A stretch of DNA of 5,651 bases, taken from UMGS75 sp051872775 (GTDB lineage Bacteria > Bacillota_I > Bacilli_A > ML615J-28 > CAG-313). A program made the translations under genes and the position numbers. This document shows, one piece after another, positions 1-5,455 of the stretch (the first letter of the stretch is position 1; each line of letters opens with the position of its first letter). The notes under the pieces are model-generated. The model did no database searches. It was not told the origin of the DNA and was given only the letters and a program-made list of their open reading frames with translations. The DNA lies in the NCBI GenBank assembly GCA_051872775.1, contig JBJEEE010000109.1, forward strand, positions 1 to 5,651. Reading direction: 5' to 3'.

Positions 1-31
1 AAAAAAAACAAGATAAAACGTTATTAAAAAT

Positions 32-61
32 AAATACATAAAAATACATAATTGTACATTA
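32..61. repeat. Three phased 10-bp repeats upstream of the natAB promoter
   Basis: AAATACATAA occurs twice in exact tandem (32-41 and 42-51). A third, weaker copy follows (52-61), so a TACAT core recurs every 10 bp at 35, 45 and 55. The block ends 13 bp before the -35 box of the natAB promoter. A period of one helical turn would suit an activator or an A/T-rich upstream element, but in such AT-rich DNA it may be chance. No binding family is recognised. Confidence 0.35.
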
Positions 62-74
62 ATATTCGTTTTAC

Positions 75-103
75 TTGACATTCACATATAAATAATGTAT
101 ACT
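75..103 (+). promoter_or_regulatory. SigA-type promoter of natAB
   Basis: A perfect -35 hexamer TTGACA (75-80) is followed after exactly 17 bp by TATACT (98-103), which matches the -10 consensus at five of six positions. Transcription should start near 110, giving a leader of about 40 nt before the natA start at 152. The predicted start falls inside the inverted-repeat array at 103-137, so this promoter is probably repressible. Confidence 0.8.
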
Positions 104-137
104 TTAAAACTGATGTTTTAAAACGTAAGTTTTAAAA
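103..137. promoter_or_regulatory. Double palindromic operator at the natAB start site
   Basis: Two 14-bp units of the form AAAAC-N4-GTTTT lie directly end to end: AAAAC-TGAT-GTTTT at 106-119 and AAAAC-GTAA-GTTTT at 120-133. Extended arms reach 103 and 137, and the central GTTTTAAAAC (115-124) is itself a palindrome shared by both units. The array starts within the -10 box and covers the predicted transcription start, the usual place for a repressor operator. Hairpins without a following T-run argue against a terminator. The cognate regulator is not in the window. Small ABC exporters of this kind are often controlled by GntR-, TetR-, PadR- or MarR-type regulators, but the family cannot be named from the site. 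Confidence 0.6.
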
Positions 138-151
138 AGAAAGGATAAATT

Positions 152-928
152 ATGGAAACCATTATAGTAAAAAATCTTGTTAAAACATTCATTCTTTCAA
201 AAAAACAAATGAAGATTGAACATGCAAAAGAAGCCAAAAGAATAGCGGTTAATGGCATTAGTTTTTCTACTTACCAAGGGGAAATCTTTGGGCTACTTGG
301 TCCTAATGGAGCCGGTAAAACGACAACCTTAAGGTGTATATCAACTTTAATTAAACCTGATAGTGGGACAATCACAATAGATGGAATTGATGTCAAAGAA
401 GATATTAAAGTAAAAAAGAAACTATGTTTTTTAACCAATGAATTAAAACTAGAAGAACAAATGACACCTACATATGCATTTAATTATTACGCTCGTTTTT
501 ATGGATTATCCGATGAAATCATAAATCAAAGACGAAATGAGTTATTCCAACGTTTTGGTATTGAAAAGTTTGCGGAAGTAAAAATAAGTGATTTATCAAC
601 AGGTATGAAACAAAAGACATCGATTGTTGTAAGTTTAGTAAATGATCCAGAAATAATCATTTTTGATGAACCAACCAATGGACTTGATGTTTTAACGGCA
701 AAACTTGTTACCGACTATCTTCTTGAATTAAAAGCAAACGGTAAAACTATTATTATTAGTACCCATATCATGGAATTAGTAAGAAAAATATGTGATCGTG
801 TCGGTATTATTATTAATGGTAAAATGGTTCTATGTGATACTGTGGCCAATGTTTGTGCAAAATCTCCTAACAATGATTTAGAAGAAGTATTTTTTGAACT
901 ATATAAACAAGAAATGGGGGAAGAATAA
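152..928 (+). CDS. natA: NatA-type ABC transporter ATP-binding protein
   Basis: This is the cytoplasmic ATPase subunit of an ABC-2 exporter, 258 residues, close to the usual length of the NatA family. Visible motifs are Walker A GPNGAGKTT (50-58), the signature LSTGMKQK (148-155), Walker B IIIFDE (168-173) with the D-loop GLD (177-179), and the switch histidine H205 in STH. The usual Q-loop glutamine is not obvious; the region reads FLTNELKL (93-100), as in some NatA-like proteins. A lysine-rich insert (about 17-30) precedes the core. The ATG at 152 is chosen because AGAAAGGA lies 6 nt upstream and the promoter lies just before. The next gene, natB, starts one base after the stop, so the two form an operon and almost surely one complex. 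Substrate is inferred only: the founding NatAB of Bacillus exports sodium, but relatives export drugs or peptides. Confidence 0.88.
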   Translation: METIIVKNLVKTFILSKKQMKIEHAKEAKRIAVNGISFSTYQGEIFGLLGPNGAGKTTTLRCISTLIKPDSGTITIDGIDVKEDIKVKKKLCFLTNELKLEEQMTPTYAFNYYARFYGLSDEIINQRRNELFQRFGIEKFAEVKISDLSTGMKQKTSIVVSLVNDPEIIIFDEPTNGLDVLTAKLVTDYLLELKANGKTIIISTHIMELVRKICDRVGIIINGKMVLCDTVANVCAKSPNNDLEEVFFELYKQEMGEE

Positions 929-929
929 A

Positions 930-2138
930 ATGAAACATGTTTTAAATATTGTTAAAAAAGAACTAGATAAAATATTTCATAATCCTCGTCTAATCTTTTC
1001 AACTTTTATCCTTCCTGGTTTATTAATTTTTGCAATTTATTCTTTTATGGGATCAAGTTTTGGTCGTCAAAATAATTTAAATTTAACCCATGAATATAAT
1101 GTTGTTGTAGTAGGTAATGCTTCACCTAATCTAGATAATATATTAAATAATTTATTTTATGATGAAAACAATAAGTATTCAATAAAACTAGAGTATAAAA
1201 ATGATATTAATCTAGATGATGTTAAATCACAAGCATTAAATTCCATCAAAGAAGAAGAAAGTGATTTATGGATAGTTATTGACGATAAATTTGATAAAGT
1301 AATTGCTAAAGAAGAAATAGGTAGTACAAATATAAAAATCATCACTCATTCAAGTAATTCTTATTCAAGTTATATTTATGGTATTATTTATCAACAACTT
1401 AATGCAATTCAAACTTCCCTTAATGGCCCTGGTGATTATGTCATTACACAAGAAATTGTTGAACTATCATCAACGGAAGAACAAGGAGCTTCAATGCTTG
1501 CTATGATTGCGCCGATGTTAATAATGACATTAATTTTTGCTGGTGCATTATCAATTGGTGCCGATTCAATTGCAGGGGAAAAAGAACGTGGTACCATCGC
1601 TACGATTCTTATGGCTCCTATTTCTAAAAATGAAATCGTCATAGGAAAGATTATTTCAACAATAATCATTACAATCATTTCAGCCCTATGTTCGTTTATA
1701 GGTTTAATGCTAGCACTTACACAATTAACAAATGCCGTTGGTGACGGTATGAGCATTAGCTTTAATATGGCTATTGGTTCTGGTATACAACTATTTGCCT
1801 TAATCCTACTGATTTCGCTTATTGCGGTAAGCCTATTCTTGATTGCATCTACTTTTGCAAAAAGTACCAAAGAAGCTACAATGTATGCAATGCCAGTTTA
1901 TATTATAGGAATTATAAGTGGTGTATTTACAATGTTTGAAACTTCACTTCCTTCAAATTTACTATCCTTTATTATTCCAATCTATAATTTAACGCTTGGA
2001 CTAAAAGGATGTTTTATGAATCAACTTACGACTATTAATTTCCTAATTATATTAGGATCAAATGTTGTATATTTTGTTATAATACTATTTATTGTCCGTA
2101 AGATGTTTGATAGTGAAAAGATAATGTTTGCAAGATAA
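930..2138 (+). CDS. natB: NatB-type ABC-2 transporter permease
   Basis: This is the membrane subunit partnering the ATPase upstream. The 402-residue form starting at 930 is chosen over an in-frame ATG at 894 because a GGGGGAAG ribosome site sits 6 nt before it and the longer form would overlap natA by 35 bases. Topology matches NatB/ABC-2 permeases: one membrane helix at about 21-40, a large extracytoplasmic domain of about 140 residues (41-185), then five or so further helices (about 189-211, 240-266, 285-310, 320-342 and 372-393). The family hallmark EKERGT (217-222), followed by a leucine/proline stretch (LMAPISKNEI) and GK, is present on the cytoplasmic side. It ends directly at a bidirectional terminator. 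The transported compound cannot be told; sodium or an antimicrobial is plausible from family knowledge. Confidence 0.87.
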   Translation: MKHVLNIVKKELDKIFHNPRLIFSTFILPGLLIFAIYSFMGSSFGRQNNLNLTHEYNVVVVGNASPNLDNILNNLFYDENNKYSIKLEYKNDINLDDVKSQALNSIKEEESDLWIVIDDKFDKVIAKEEIGSTNIKIITHSSNSYSSYIYGIIYQQLNAIQTSLNGPGDYVITQEIVELSSTEEQGASMLAMIAPMLIMTLIFAGALSIGADSIAGEKERGTIATILMAPISKNEIVIGKIISTIIITIISALCSFIGLMLALTQLTNAVGDGMSISFNMAIGSGIQLFALILLISLIAVSLFLIASTFAKSTKEATMYAMPVYIIGIISGVFTMFETSLPSNLLSFIIPIYNLTLGLKGCFMNQLTTINFLIILGSNVVYFVIILFIVRKMFDSEKIMFAR

Positions 2139-2161
2139 AAAGGGAACAAAAGTTCCCTTTT
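2138..2161. terminator. Bidirectional terminator shared by natB and ispH
   Basis: GGGAAC (2142-2147), loop AAAA and GTTCCC (2152-2157) form a perfect stem. Flanking A4 and T4 extend it to 10 bp, giving T-runs on both strands. The hairpin starts at the last base of the natB stop codon and ends one base before the ispH stop codon, so a single compact element serves both convergent genes. Confidence 0.9.
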
Positions 2162-3073
2162 CTATTTAATATATGATAATAAATTAGCCTTCTTCATTAT
2201 TTTTTCCCCTTTTAAATAATTAACAATATTTTGTACACATATTATAGGGGTTGATGTTCCTGATGAAATAACAAACTTATTAAATGCATTTAAATCAATA
2301 TTTAATAAATCGTTATAATCGTAAATAAAAATAGTATTTTCGGTATATCTTTTTGCAAGTTCAAAAAGTTTTGTGCAATTGTTACTTTGTTTATCGCCTA
2401 CAATAATTATTAAGGTATTATCTAAATTATTATTGCTTAAATACTCCTTTAATTCATACTGTCTAAGTTGAGTCGCATTGCATAACATTGGTAGTACTTG
2501 TACATTAGGTTCTAATTGTTTAACTTGTTGATAGATTTCATCAACATCATAGTCAGACATGGTGGTCTGGTGAGCAATGGCTAAAGGAAAACGAGAATCA
2601 ATATTAGGTAGTTTCCCATTAATTAGGGTAACATTAGGTGAAAAACTCATAACTGATTCTACTTCAGGATGGTTTTCTTTCCCTATATAAAGTAGATGAT
2701 AACCATTATTCAAATATTCTTTAATCAGTTGATAAGATTTTTCTACAAATGGACAAGTAGCATCAACAACGGTAAGGTTGAGACTTTTTGCTTTTGCTTT
2801 AATGTTATCACCAACCCCATGAGCAGAAAAAATAATCGTCCCTTCTTTAACATCATCTAATAACTGTAATTTAGATTTACCTTCTAAGATGATAATCCCT
2901 TGTTTAATAAAGTAGTCATTGACAAATTTGTTATGAACAATACTATTCAATAAATAAATTGGTCTTGGATATTTTTTATTCTTTAATGTCTCAAGTACTA
3001 TCTTAATTGAATGGTTAACCCCATAACAAAAACCATAGTTTTTAAGCAGAACTACTTCGCGTTTTGCATTCAT
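2162..3073 (-). CDS. ispH: 4-hydroxy-3-methylbut-2-enyl diphosphate reductase
   Basis: IspH (LytB) carries out the last step of the MEP pathway, reducing HMBPP to IPP and DMAPP with an iron-sulfur cluster. The cluster cysteines fit C16 (GFCYGV), C107 (DATCP) and C198 (LCNATQLRQ). Other family motifs are IVHNKFV (45-51), SAHGV (83-87), NHPEVE (134-139, with the catalytic glutamate) and AHQTT (167-171). The C-terminal motifs are IIVGDKQSNN and SSGTSTP, slightly divergent from the common VGGxxSSNT and SAGASTP. The 303-residue length is normal for the short bacterial form. Start: GTG at 3082, ATG at 3079 and ATG at 3073 are all in frame. GGTGAT (3083-3078) is the ribosome site and overlaps the first two, so the ATG at 3073, 4 nt after it, is preferred. 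The gene is monocistronic, divergent from rubrerythrin and convergent with natB. Confidence 0.93.
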   Translation of the reverse strand: MNAKREVVLLKNYGFCYGVNHSIKIVLETLKNKKYPRPIYLLNSIVHNKFVNDYFIKQGIIILEGKSKLQLLDDVKEGTIIFSAHGVGDNIKAKAKSLNLTVVDATCPFVEKSYQLIKEYLNNGYHLLYIGKENHPEVESVMSFSPNVTLINGKLPNIDSRFPLAIAHQTTMSDYDVDEIYQQVKQLEPNVQVLPMLCNATQLRQYELKEYLSNNNLDNTLIIIVGDKQSNNCTKLFELAKRYTENTIFIYDYNDLLNIDLNAFNKFVISSGTSTPIICVQNIVNYLKGEKIMKKANLLSYIK

Positions 3074-3089
3074 TTTCATCACCTCTCCT

Positions 3090-3118
3090 ATTATACACTA
3101 TATTTTTAAAAAAAGCAA
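3090..3118 (-). promoter_or_regulatory. Candidate promoter of ispH
   Basis: On the minus strand a perfect TATAAT (3095-3090) follows TTGCTT (3118-3113) with a 17-bp spacer. The -35 box matches only half the consensus. Transcription would start near 3083, leaving a leader of only about 10 nt that cuts into the Shine-Dalgarno. Either the true start lies further upstream or the mRNA is nearly leaderless. Confidence 0.5.
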
Positions 3119-3143
3119 AAAATGAAATTTAAAACTAATTAAT

Positions 3144-3172
3144 TTGACTAAAAATAAAAATAATGATATAAT
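3144..3172 (+). promoter_or_regulatory. Strong SigA promoter of rubrerythrin
   Basis: TTGACT (3144-3149) and a perfect TATAAT (3167-3172) are spaced by 17 bp. An extended -10 TG dinucleotide stands at 3164-3165. This is the closest to consensus of all promoters in the window and predicts high basal expression, with a start near 3179 and a leader of about 18 nt. No convincing PerR or other redox operator is seen in it. Confidence 0.85.
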
Positions 3173-3196
3173 ATTAGCAAAGGAAGGTGTCAAATT

Positions 3197-3730
3197 ATGG
3201 AATTAAAAGGTTCTAGAACTGAACAAAACTTAATGACAGCATTTGCTGGCGAATCTCAAGCTCGTAACAAATACACTTATTTTGCAAGTGTTGCAAAAAA
3301 AGAAGGTTATGAACAAATTGCAGCTATTTTCCAAGAAACAGCTGATAATGAAAAAGAACATGCTAAACTTTGGTTTAAAGCATTAGGCGGAATCGGAACT
3401 ACTGCTCAAAACTTACTTGCTGCAGCTGAAGGTGAAAACTATGAATGGACAGAAATGTATAAAGAATTTGCTGAAGTTGCTCGTCAAGAAGGCTTCTTAG
3501 CAATTGCAAAACAATTTGAAGGTGTTGCTGCAATTGAAAAAGCTCATGAAGAAAGATATCGTAAATTACTTGAAAATGTTGAAGCTGCTCAAGTTTTCGC
3601 AAAAGCAGGCGTAACAGTATGGGTATGCCGTAATTGTGGTCATATCTACATTGGTACAGAAGCTCCTAAAGCTTGCCCAGTATGCTTCCATCCACAAGCA
3701 TATTTCCAAGTAGAAGCAAAAAATTACTAA
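3197..3730 (+). CDS. rbr: Rubrerythrin
   Basis: Rubrerythrin is a cytoplasmic non-haem iron peroxidase that reduces hydrogen peroxide in anaerobes, with electrons arriving through its rubredoxin domain. The N-terminal ferritin-like four-helix domain (about 1-135) has E19, the E52-xx-H55 pair, E80/E83 and the E114-xx-H117 pair as probable diiron ligands. The C-terminal rubredoxin-like domain (about 139-177) holds CRNCG (144-148) and CPVC (160-163), the four cysteines binding one iron. At 177 residues it is slightly shorter than the roughly 190-residue classical form but complete. The start is fixed by the site AGGAAGGTG, 7 nt upstream of the ATG at 3197. It has its own strong promoter and terminator, so it is a single-gene unit. 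Codon choice looks regular, as expected for an abundant protein. Confidence 0.95.
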   Translation: MELKGSRTEQNLMTAFAGESQARNKYTYFASVAKKEGYEQIAAIFQETADNEKEHAKLWFKALGGIGTTAQNLLAAAEGENYEWTEMYKEFAEVARQEGFLAIAKQFEGVAAIEKAHEERYRKLLENVEAAQVFAKAGVTVWVCRNCGHIYIGTEAPKACPVCFHPQAYFQVEAKNY

Positions 3731-3748
3731 TTCACAAATAGTAAAATG

Positions 3749-3776
3749 AAAATAGTCTGTAAAAAGACTATTTTTT
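3749..3776 (+). terminator. Intrinsic terminator of rubrerythrin
   Basis: AATAGTC (3751-3757) pairs with GACTATT (3766-3772) around the 8-nt loop TGTAAAAA. The stem is lengthened by A/T pairs to 3749 and 3774 and ends in a run of six T (3771-3776). It lies 18 nt after the rubrerythrin stop and separates it from coaX. Confidence 0.85.
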
Positions 3777-3784
3777 ATTGTTTA

Positions 3785-3817
3785 TTGGTTTAAAAAATAA
3801 CCAAAATATTGTATAAT
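3785..3817 (+). promoter_or_regulatory. Candidate coaX promoter with an inverted repeat
   Basis: A perfect TATAAT stands at 3812-3817. At 17-bp spacing the -35 position reads only TTTAAA (3789-3794). Upstream of the -10, TTGGTT (3785-3790) and AACCAA (3799-3804) form an inverted repeat with an 8-bp centre, overlapping the -35 region. It could be an operator or merely a weak hairpin. The predicted start is about 13 nt before the coaX ATG. Confidence 0.5.
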
Positions 3818-3836
3818 AATATAGAGAGGTGATAAT

Positions 3837-4589
3837 ATGATTTTATTATTTGATGTTGGTAACACTAACATCGTGCTCGGAATCGTTAAAAATAAGGTAA
3901 TAACTAAAACTTATCGTTTTATTACTGATAGTAGTTTAACCGAAGATGAGTACTATAATAAAATGAAATCGGTTATTGATAGTAATGAAATTGAAGGTGT
4001 AGCGATTTCTAGCGTCGTTCCTAAAATTGATCAAATCCTATCACTAATGTTTGATAAGTATTTTCATATTGTACCTTTTTTTGTAGCACCTGGGGTTAAG
4101 AGTGGTATTAAGATTAAAATTGAAAACCCCAAACAACTTGGATCTGATTTATTATGTGACGCTGTTGGGGCATACGAATATAATAAAGGAAACTCTATTA
4201 TTGTTGATTTAGGTACTGTATCTAAGTTTATTGTAATAAATGAAAACAAAGAATTCTTAGGGGGAGCAATTAGTCCTGGAATTATGACATCACTTTCCAC
4301 TATGATATCATCCGCCGCAAAACTATCAGATATAAATATGGCATCCCCACACTCAGTGATAGGCAATGATACCCAAAGTTGCATTCAAAGTGGTATAATT
4401 TACGGGTTTGCTTCAATGATTGATGGAATGATTGAAAAAATCAAAAAGGAGCTAAAACTAAATAATATTAAAGTATATCTAACAGGAGGACTTGCTTCAA
4501 CGATTAAGTCATATCTATCAATTCCATTTGAATTTGTACCTAATATTTTGCTTGAAGGCTTGCTCATAATATATAATAAAAATAGATAG
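3837..4589 (+). CDS. coaX: Type III pantothenate kinase
   Basis: CoaX phosphorylates pantothenate with ATP, the first committed step of coenzyme A synthesis, and belongs to the actin-like (ASKHA) fold. At 250 residues it is of normal length. Motifs are the N-terminal phosphate loop DVGNTN (6-11), SSVVP (58-62), IENPKQLGSD (95-104) with the probable catalytic D104, the second phosphate motif DLGTVSKF (124-131), GGAISPG (142-148) and a late TGG in YLTGGLAS. The arginine that often follows the catalytic aspartate (GADR in many CoaX) is leucine here (GSDLL), and the common DxGTATT is altered to DLGTVSK; both look like lineage variation rather than decay. GAGAGGTGAT ends 3 nt before the ATG at 3837. 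The gene stands alone between the rubrerythrin terminator and a small gene that starts 28 nt after its stop. Confidence 0.93.
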   Translation: MILLFDVGNTNIVLGIVKNKVITKTYRFITDSSLTEDEYYNKMKSVIDSNEIEGVAISSVVPKIDQILSLMFDKYFHIVPFFVAPGVKSGIKIKIENPKQLGSDLLCDAVGAYEYNKGNSIIVDLGTVSKFIVINENKEFLGGAISPGIMTSLSTMISSAAKLSDINMASPHSVIGNDTQSCIQSGIIYGFASMIDGMIEKIKKELKLNNIKVYLTGGLASTIKSYLSIPFEFVPNILLEGLLIIYNKNR

Positions 4590-4617
4590 TAAATCATATA
4601 ATTTAGTGGTGATAACA

Positions 4618-4740
4618 ATGAACAATAAAACAAAGAAAAACGAACCACTAATGTTCATCCAAACAATCCAAAAAATAGAAAATAAAAATAAATCACAAAA
4701 AGCATTCGACTCTAGATCAAAAAAAAGAAAAGCTGACTAA
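4618..4740 (+). CDS. Small basic protein, 40 aa, function unknown
   Basis: I do not recognise this protein. The reading frame runs from ATG 4618 to TAA 4738. GTGGTGAT (4606-4613) ends 4 nt before the start, the same site and nearly the same spacing as for coaX and ispH, which is the main reason to call it a gene. A TATAAT (4597-4602) lies just upstream, so it may have its own start or be co-transcribed with coaX. The product is very rich in lysine, asparagine and glutamine, has a short hydrophobic patch LMFIQTI (11-17), and ends in a basic tail SKKRKAD. There is no signal peptide, membrane helix or cysteine. The last codons are encoded by the left arm of the hairpin at 4731-4747. It could be a nucleic-acid-associated peptide or a chance frame. 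Confidence 0.5.
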   Translation: MNNKTKKNEPLMFIQTIQKIENKNKSQKAFDSRSKKRKAD

Positions 4741-4747
4741 GTCAGCT
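4731..4747 (-). terminator. Hairpin between the small gene and tRNA-Ser, terminator-like on the minus strand
   Basis: AGCTGAC (4731-4737) and GTCAGCT (4741-4747) form a perfect 7-bp stem around TAA, which is also the stop codon of the small gene. On the plus strand no T-run follows and the tRNA begins 4 nt later. On the minus strand the stem is followed by TTTTCTTTTTTTT (4730-4718), the form of an intrinsic terminator. It would stop transcription entering coaX from the right, or it could act as a processing structure before the tRNA. Confidence 0.55.
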
Positions 4748-4751
4748 ATAT

Positions 4752-4843
4752 GGAGGAATAACCAAGCGGTTGAAGGTACTTGTTTCGAAAACAAGCAGGT
4801 CATGAGTAGTGGCGCAGGGGTTCGAATCCCCTTTCCTCCGCCA
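4752..4843 (+). tRNA. tRNA-Ser(CGA) with encoded CCA
   Basis: The acceptor stem GGAGGAA (4752-4758) pairs with TTCCTCC (4833-4839), followed by discriminator G and an encoded CCA (4841-4843). The anticodon stem CTTGT/ACAAG (4779-4783, 4791-4795) closes the loop TTCGAAA with anticodon CGA (4786-4788), reading the serine codon UCG. A long variable arm with a possible GTCAT/GTGGC stem (4799-4803, 4809-4813) marks a class II tRNA, as expected for serine. The T arm is AGGGG-TTCGAAT-CCCCT (4816-4832). No terminator follows; plasmid-type omega operator DNA begins 22 nt later, so the normal 3' flank may have been displaced. Confidence 0.95.
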
Positions 4844-4865
4844 ATTAGAAAACGAAAAAGAATAG

Positions 4866-4907
4866 AATCACAAATCACAAGTGATTAATCACAAATCACT
4901 TGTGATT
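4866..4907. promoter_or_regulatory. Omega operator: six contiguous heptads
   Basis: Six unbroken 7-bp units match the omega-binding consensus WATCACW. They are forward at 4866, 4873, 4887 and 4894 and reversed at 4880 and 4901. The pairs at 4873-4886 and 4894-4907 are exact reverse complements of each other around the heptad at 4887. In the pSM19035 family, omega dimers bind such arrays cooperatively and repress the promoters of copS, delta and omega. The array here lies upstream of omega, so it is the autorepressed omega-epsilon-zeta promoter. A seventh unit at 4908-4914 is too degenerate to count. The core promoter must lie between here and 4949; TAAAAT (4916-4921) is a possible -10, but I cannot assign a -35 confidently. 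Confidence 0.9.
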
Positions 4908-4949
4908 GTTGATGATAAAATAAGAGTAAGAAGAAATAGAAAGAAGTGA

Positions 4950-5165
4950 GTGGTTGTGGGAAATTTAGGCGCACAAAAAGCAAAACGAAATGATACACCA
5001 ATCAGTGCAAAAAAAGATATTATGGGGGATAAGACGGTTCGTGTTCGTGCTGACTTGCACCATATTATAAAAATCGAAACAGCAAAGAATGGCGGAAACG
5101 TAAAAGAAGTTATGGATAAAGCCTTAGAAGAATATATTCGGAAATATTTACCTGACAAACTTTAA
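4950..5165 (+). CDS. Omega transcriptional repressor (ribbon-helix-helix)
   Basis: Omega is the 71-residue global regulator of Inc18 plasmids such as pSM19035. It represses copy-control, partition (delta) and toxin-antitoxin promoters and doubles as the ParB-like centromere-binding partner of delta. The sequence matches my memory of pSM19035 omega across essentially its whole length. A disordered basic N-terminus (1-25) is followed by the DNA-contacting beta strand KTVRVRA (28-34, with T29 and R31 as the known base contacts), helix A (about 35-46), the turn NGGN (47-50) and helix B (about 51-66). The start is GTG at 4950, giving the family length. It heads the omega-epsilon-zeta operon; epsilon starts 16 nt after its stop. 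No delta (ParA) gene is in the window, so here its role is most likely local autorepression only. Confidence 0.95.
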   Translation: MVVGNLGAQKAKRNDTPISAKKDIMGDKTVRVRADLHHIIKIETAKNGGNVKEVMDKALEEYIRKYLPDKL

Positions 5166-5181
5166 AAGGAGTGAAAATGAA

Positions 5182-5454
5182 ATGGCAGTTACTTATGAAA
5201 AAACATTTGAAATAGAGATCATTAACGAATTATCGGCAAGCGTTTATAATCGAGTATTAAACTATGTTTTGAATCATGAATTAAATAAAAATGACTCTCA
5301 ATTATTGGAAGTCAATTTATTAAACCAATTAAAGCTTGCAAAACGTGTAAATCTTTTTGATTATTCTTTAGAAGAATTACAAGCCGTTCATGAGTATTGG
5401 CGGTCAATGAATCGCTATTCAAAACAAGTTTTGAATAAAGAGAAAGTGGCTTAA
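5182..5454 (+). CDS. Epsilon antitoxin of the epsilon-zeta system
   Basis: Epsilon is the labile antitoxin that binds zeta as an epsilon2-zeta2 heterotetramer and blocks its ATP/GTP pocket with its N-terminal helix. The 90-residue protein is full length and, from memory, identical or nearly so to pSM19035 epsilon: AVTYEKTFEIEI at the N-terminus and LNKEKVA at the end, forming a three-helix bundle. Unlike PezA it has no DNA-binding domain; regulation is by omega. AAAGGAGTG (5167-5173) is a good ribosome site before the ATG at 5182. The zeta start follows its stop after a single base, so translation is probably coupled. Because zeta is truncated, this antitoxin has no local partner; it could still neutralise a zeta made elsewhere in the cell. 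Confidence 0.95.
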   Translation: MAVTYEKTFEIEIINELSASVYNRVLNYVLNHELNKNDSQLLEVNLLNQLKLAKRVNLFDYSLEELQAVHEYWRSMNRYSKQVLNKEKVA

Positions 5455-5455
5455 T

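Noticed and set aside
894..932. Upstream ATG giving natB 12 extra residues
   Set aside because: It would overlap natA by 35 bases and lacks its own site, while the ATG at 930 has GGGGGAAG at good spacing.
1436..1870. 144-codon open frame on the minus strand within natB
   Set aside because: It is antisense to well-supported membrane-protein codons, has no ribosome site, and its hydrophobic composition mirrors natB.
3074..3082. GTG (3082) or ATG (3079) as the ispH start
   Set aside because: Both lie within or overlap the GGTGAT ribosome site; the ATG at 3073 has correct spacing.
3150..3180. PerR-like box at the rubrerythrin promoter
   Set aside because: The region is simply AT-rich and does not match TTATAATNATTATAA well in any register.
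1..4740. Possible use of TGA as tryptophan (Mollicutes code)
   Set aside because: Native stops are TAA or TAG only, but the tryptophans checked (natB, rubrerythrin) use TGG and all genes read full length with the standard code, so there is no evidence for recoding.
4866..4907. Short CRISPR-like or satellite array
   Set aside because: Units are 7 bp with no spacers and match the known omega operator consensus ahead of omega itself.
4889..5158. 89-codon minus-strand frame across the omega operator and omega
   Set aside because: It lies opposite the recognised omega gene and operator heptads; its sequence is explained by them.
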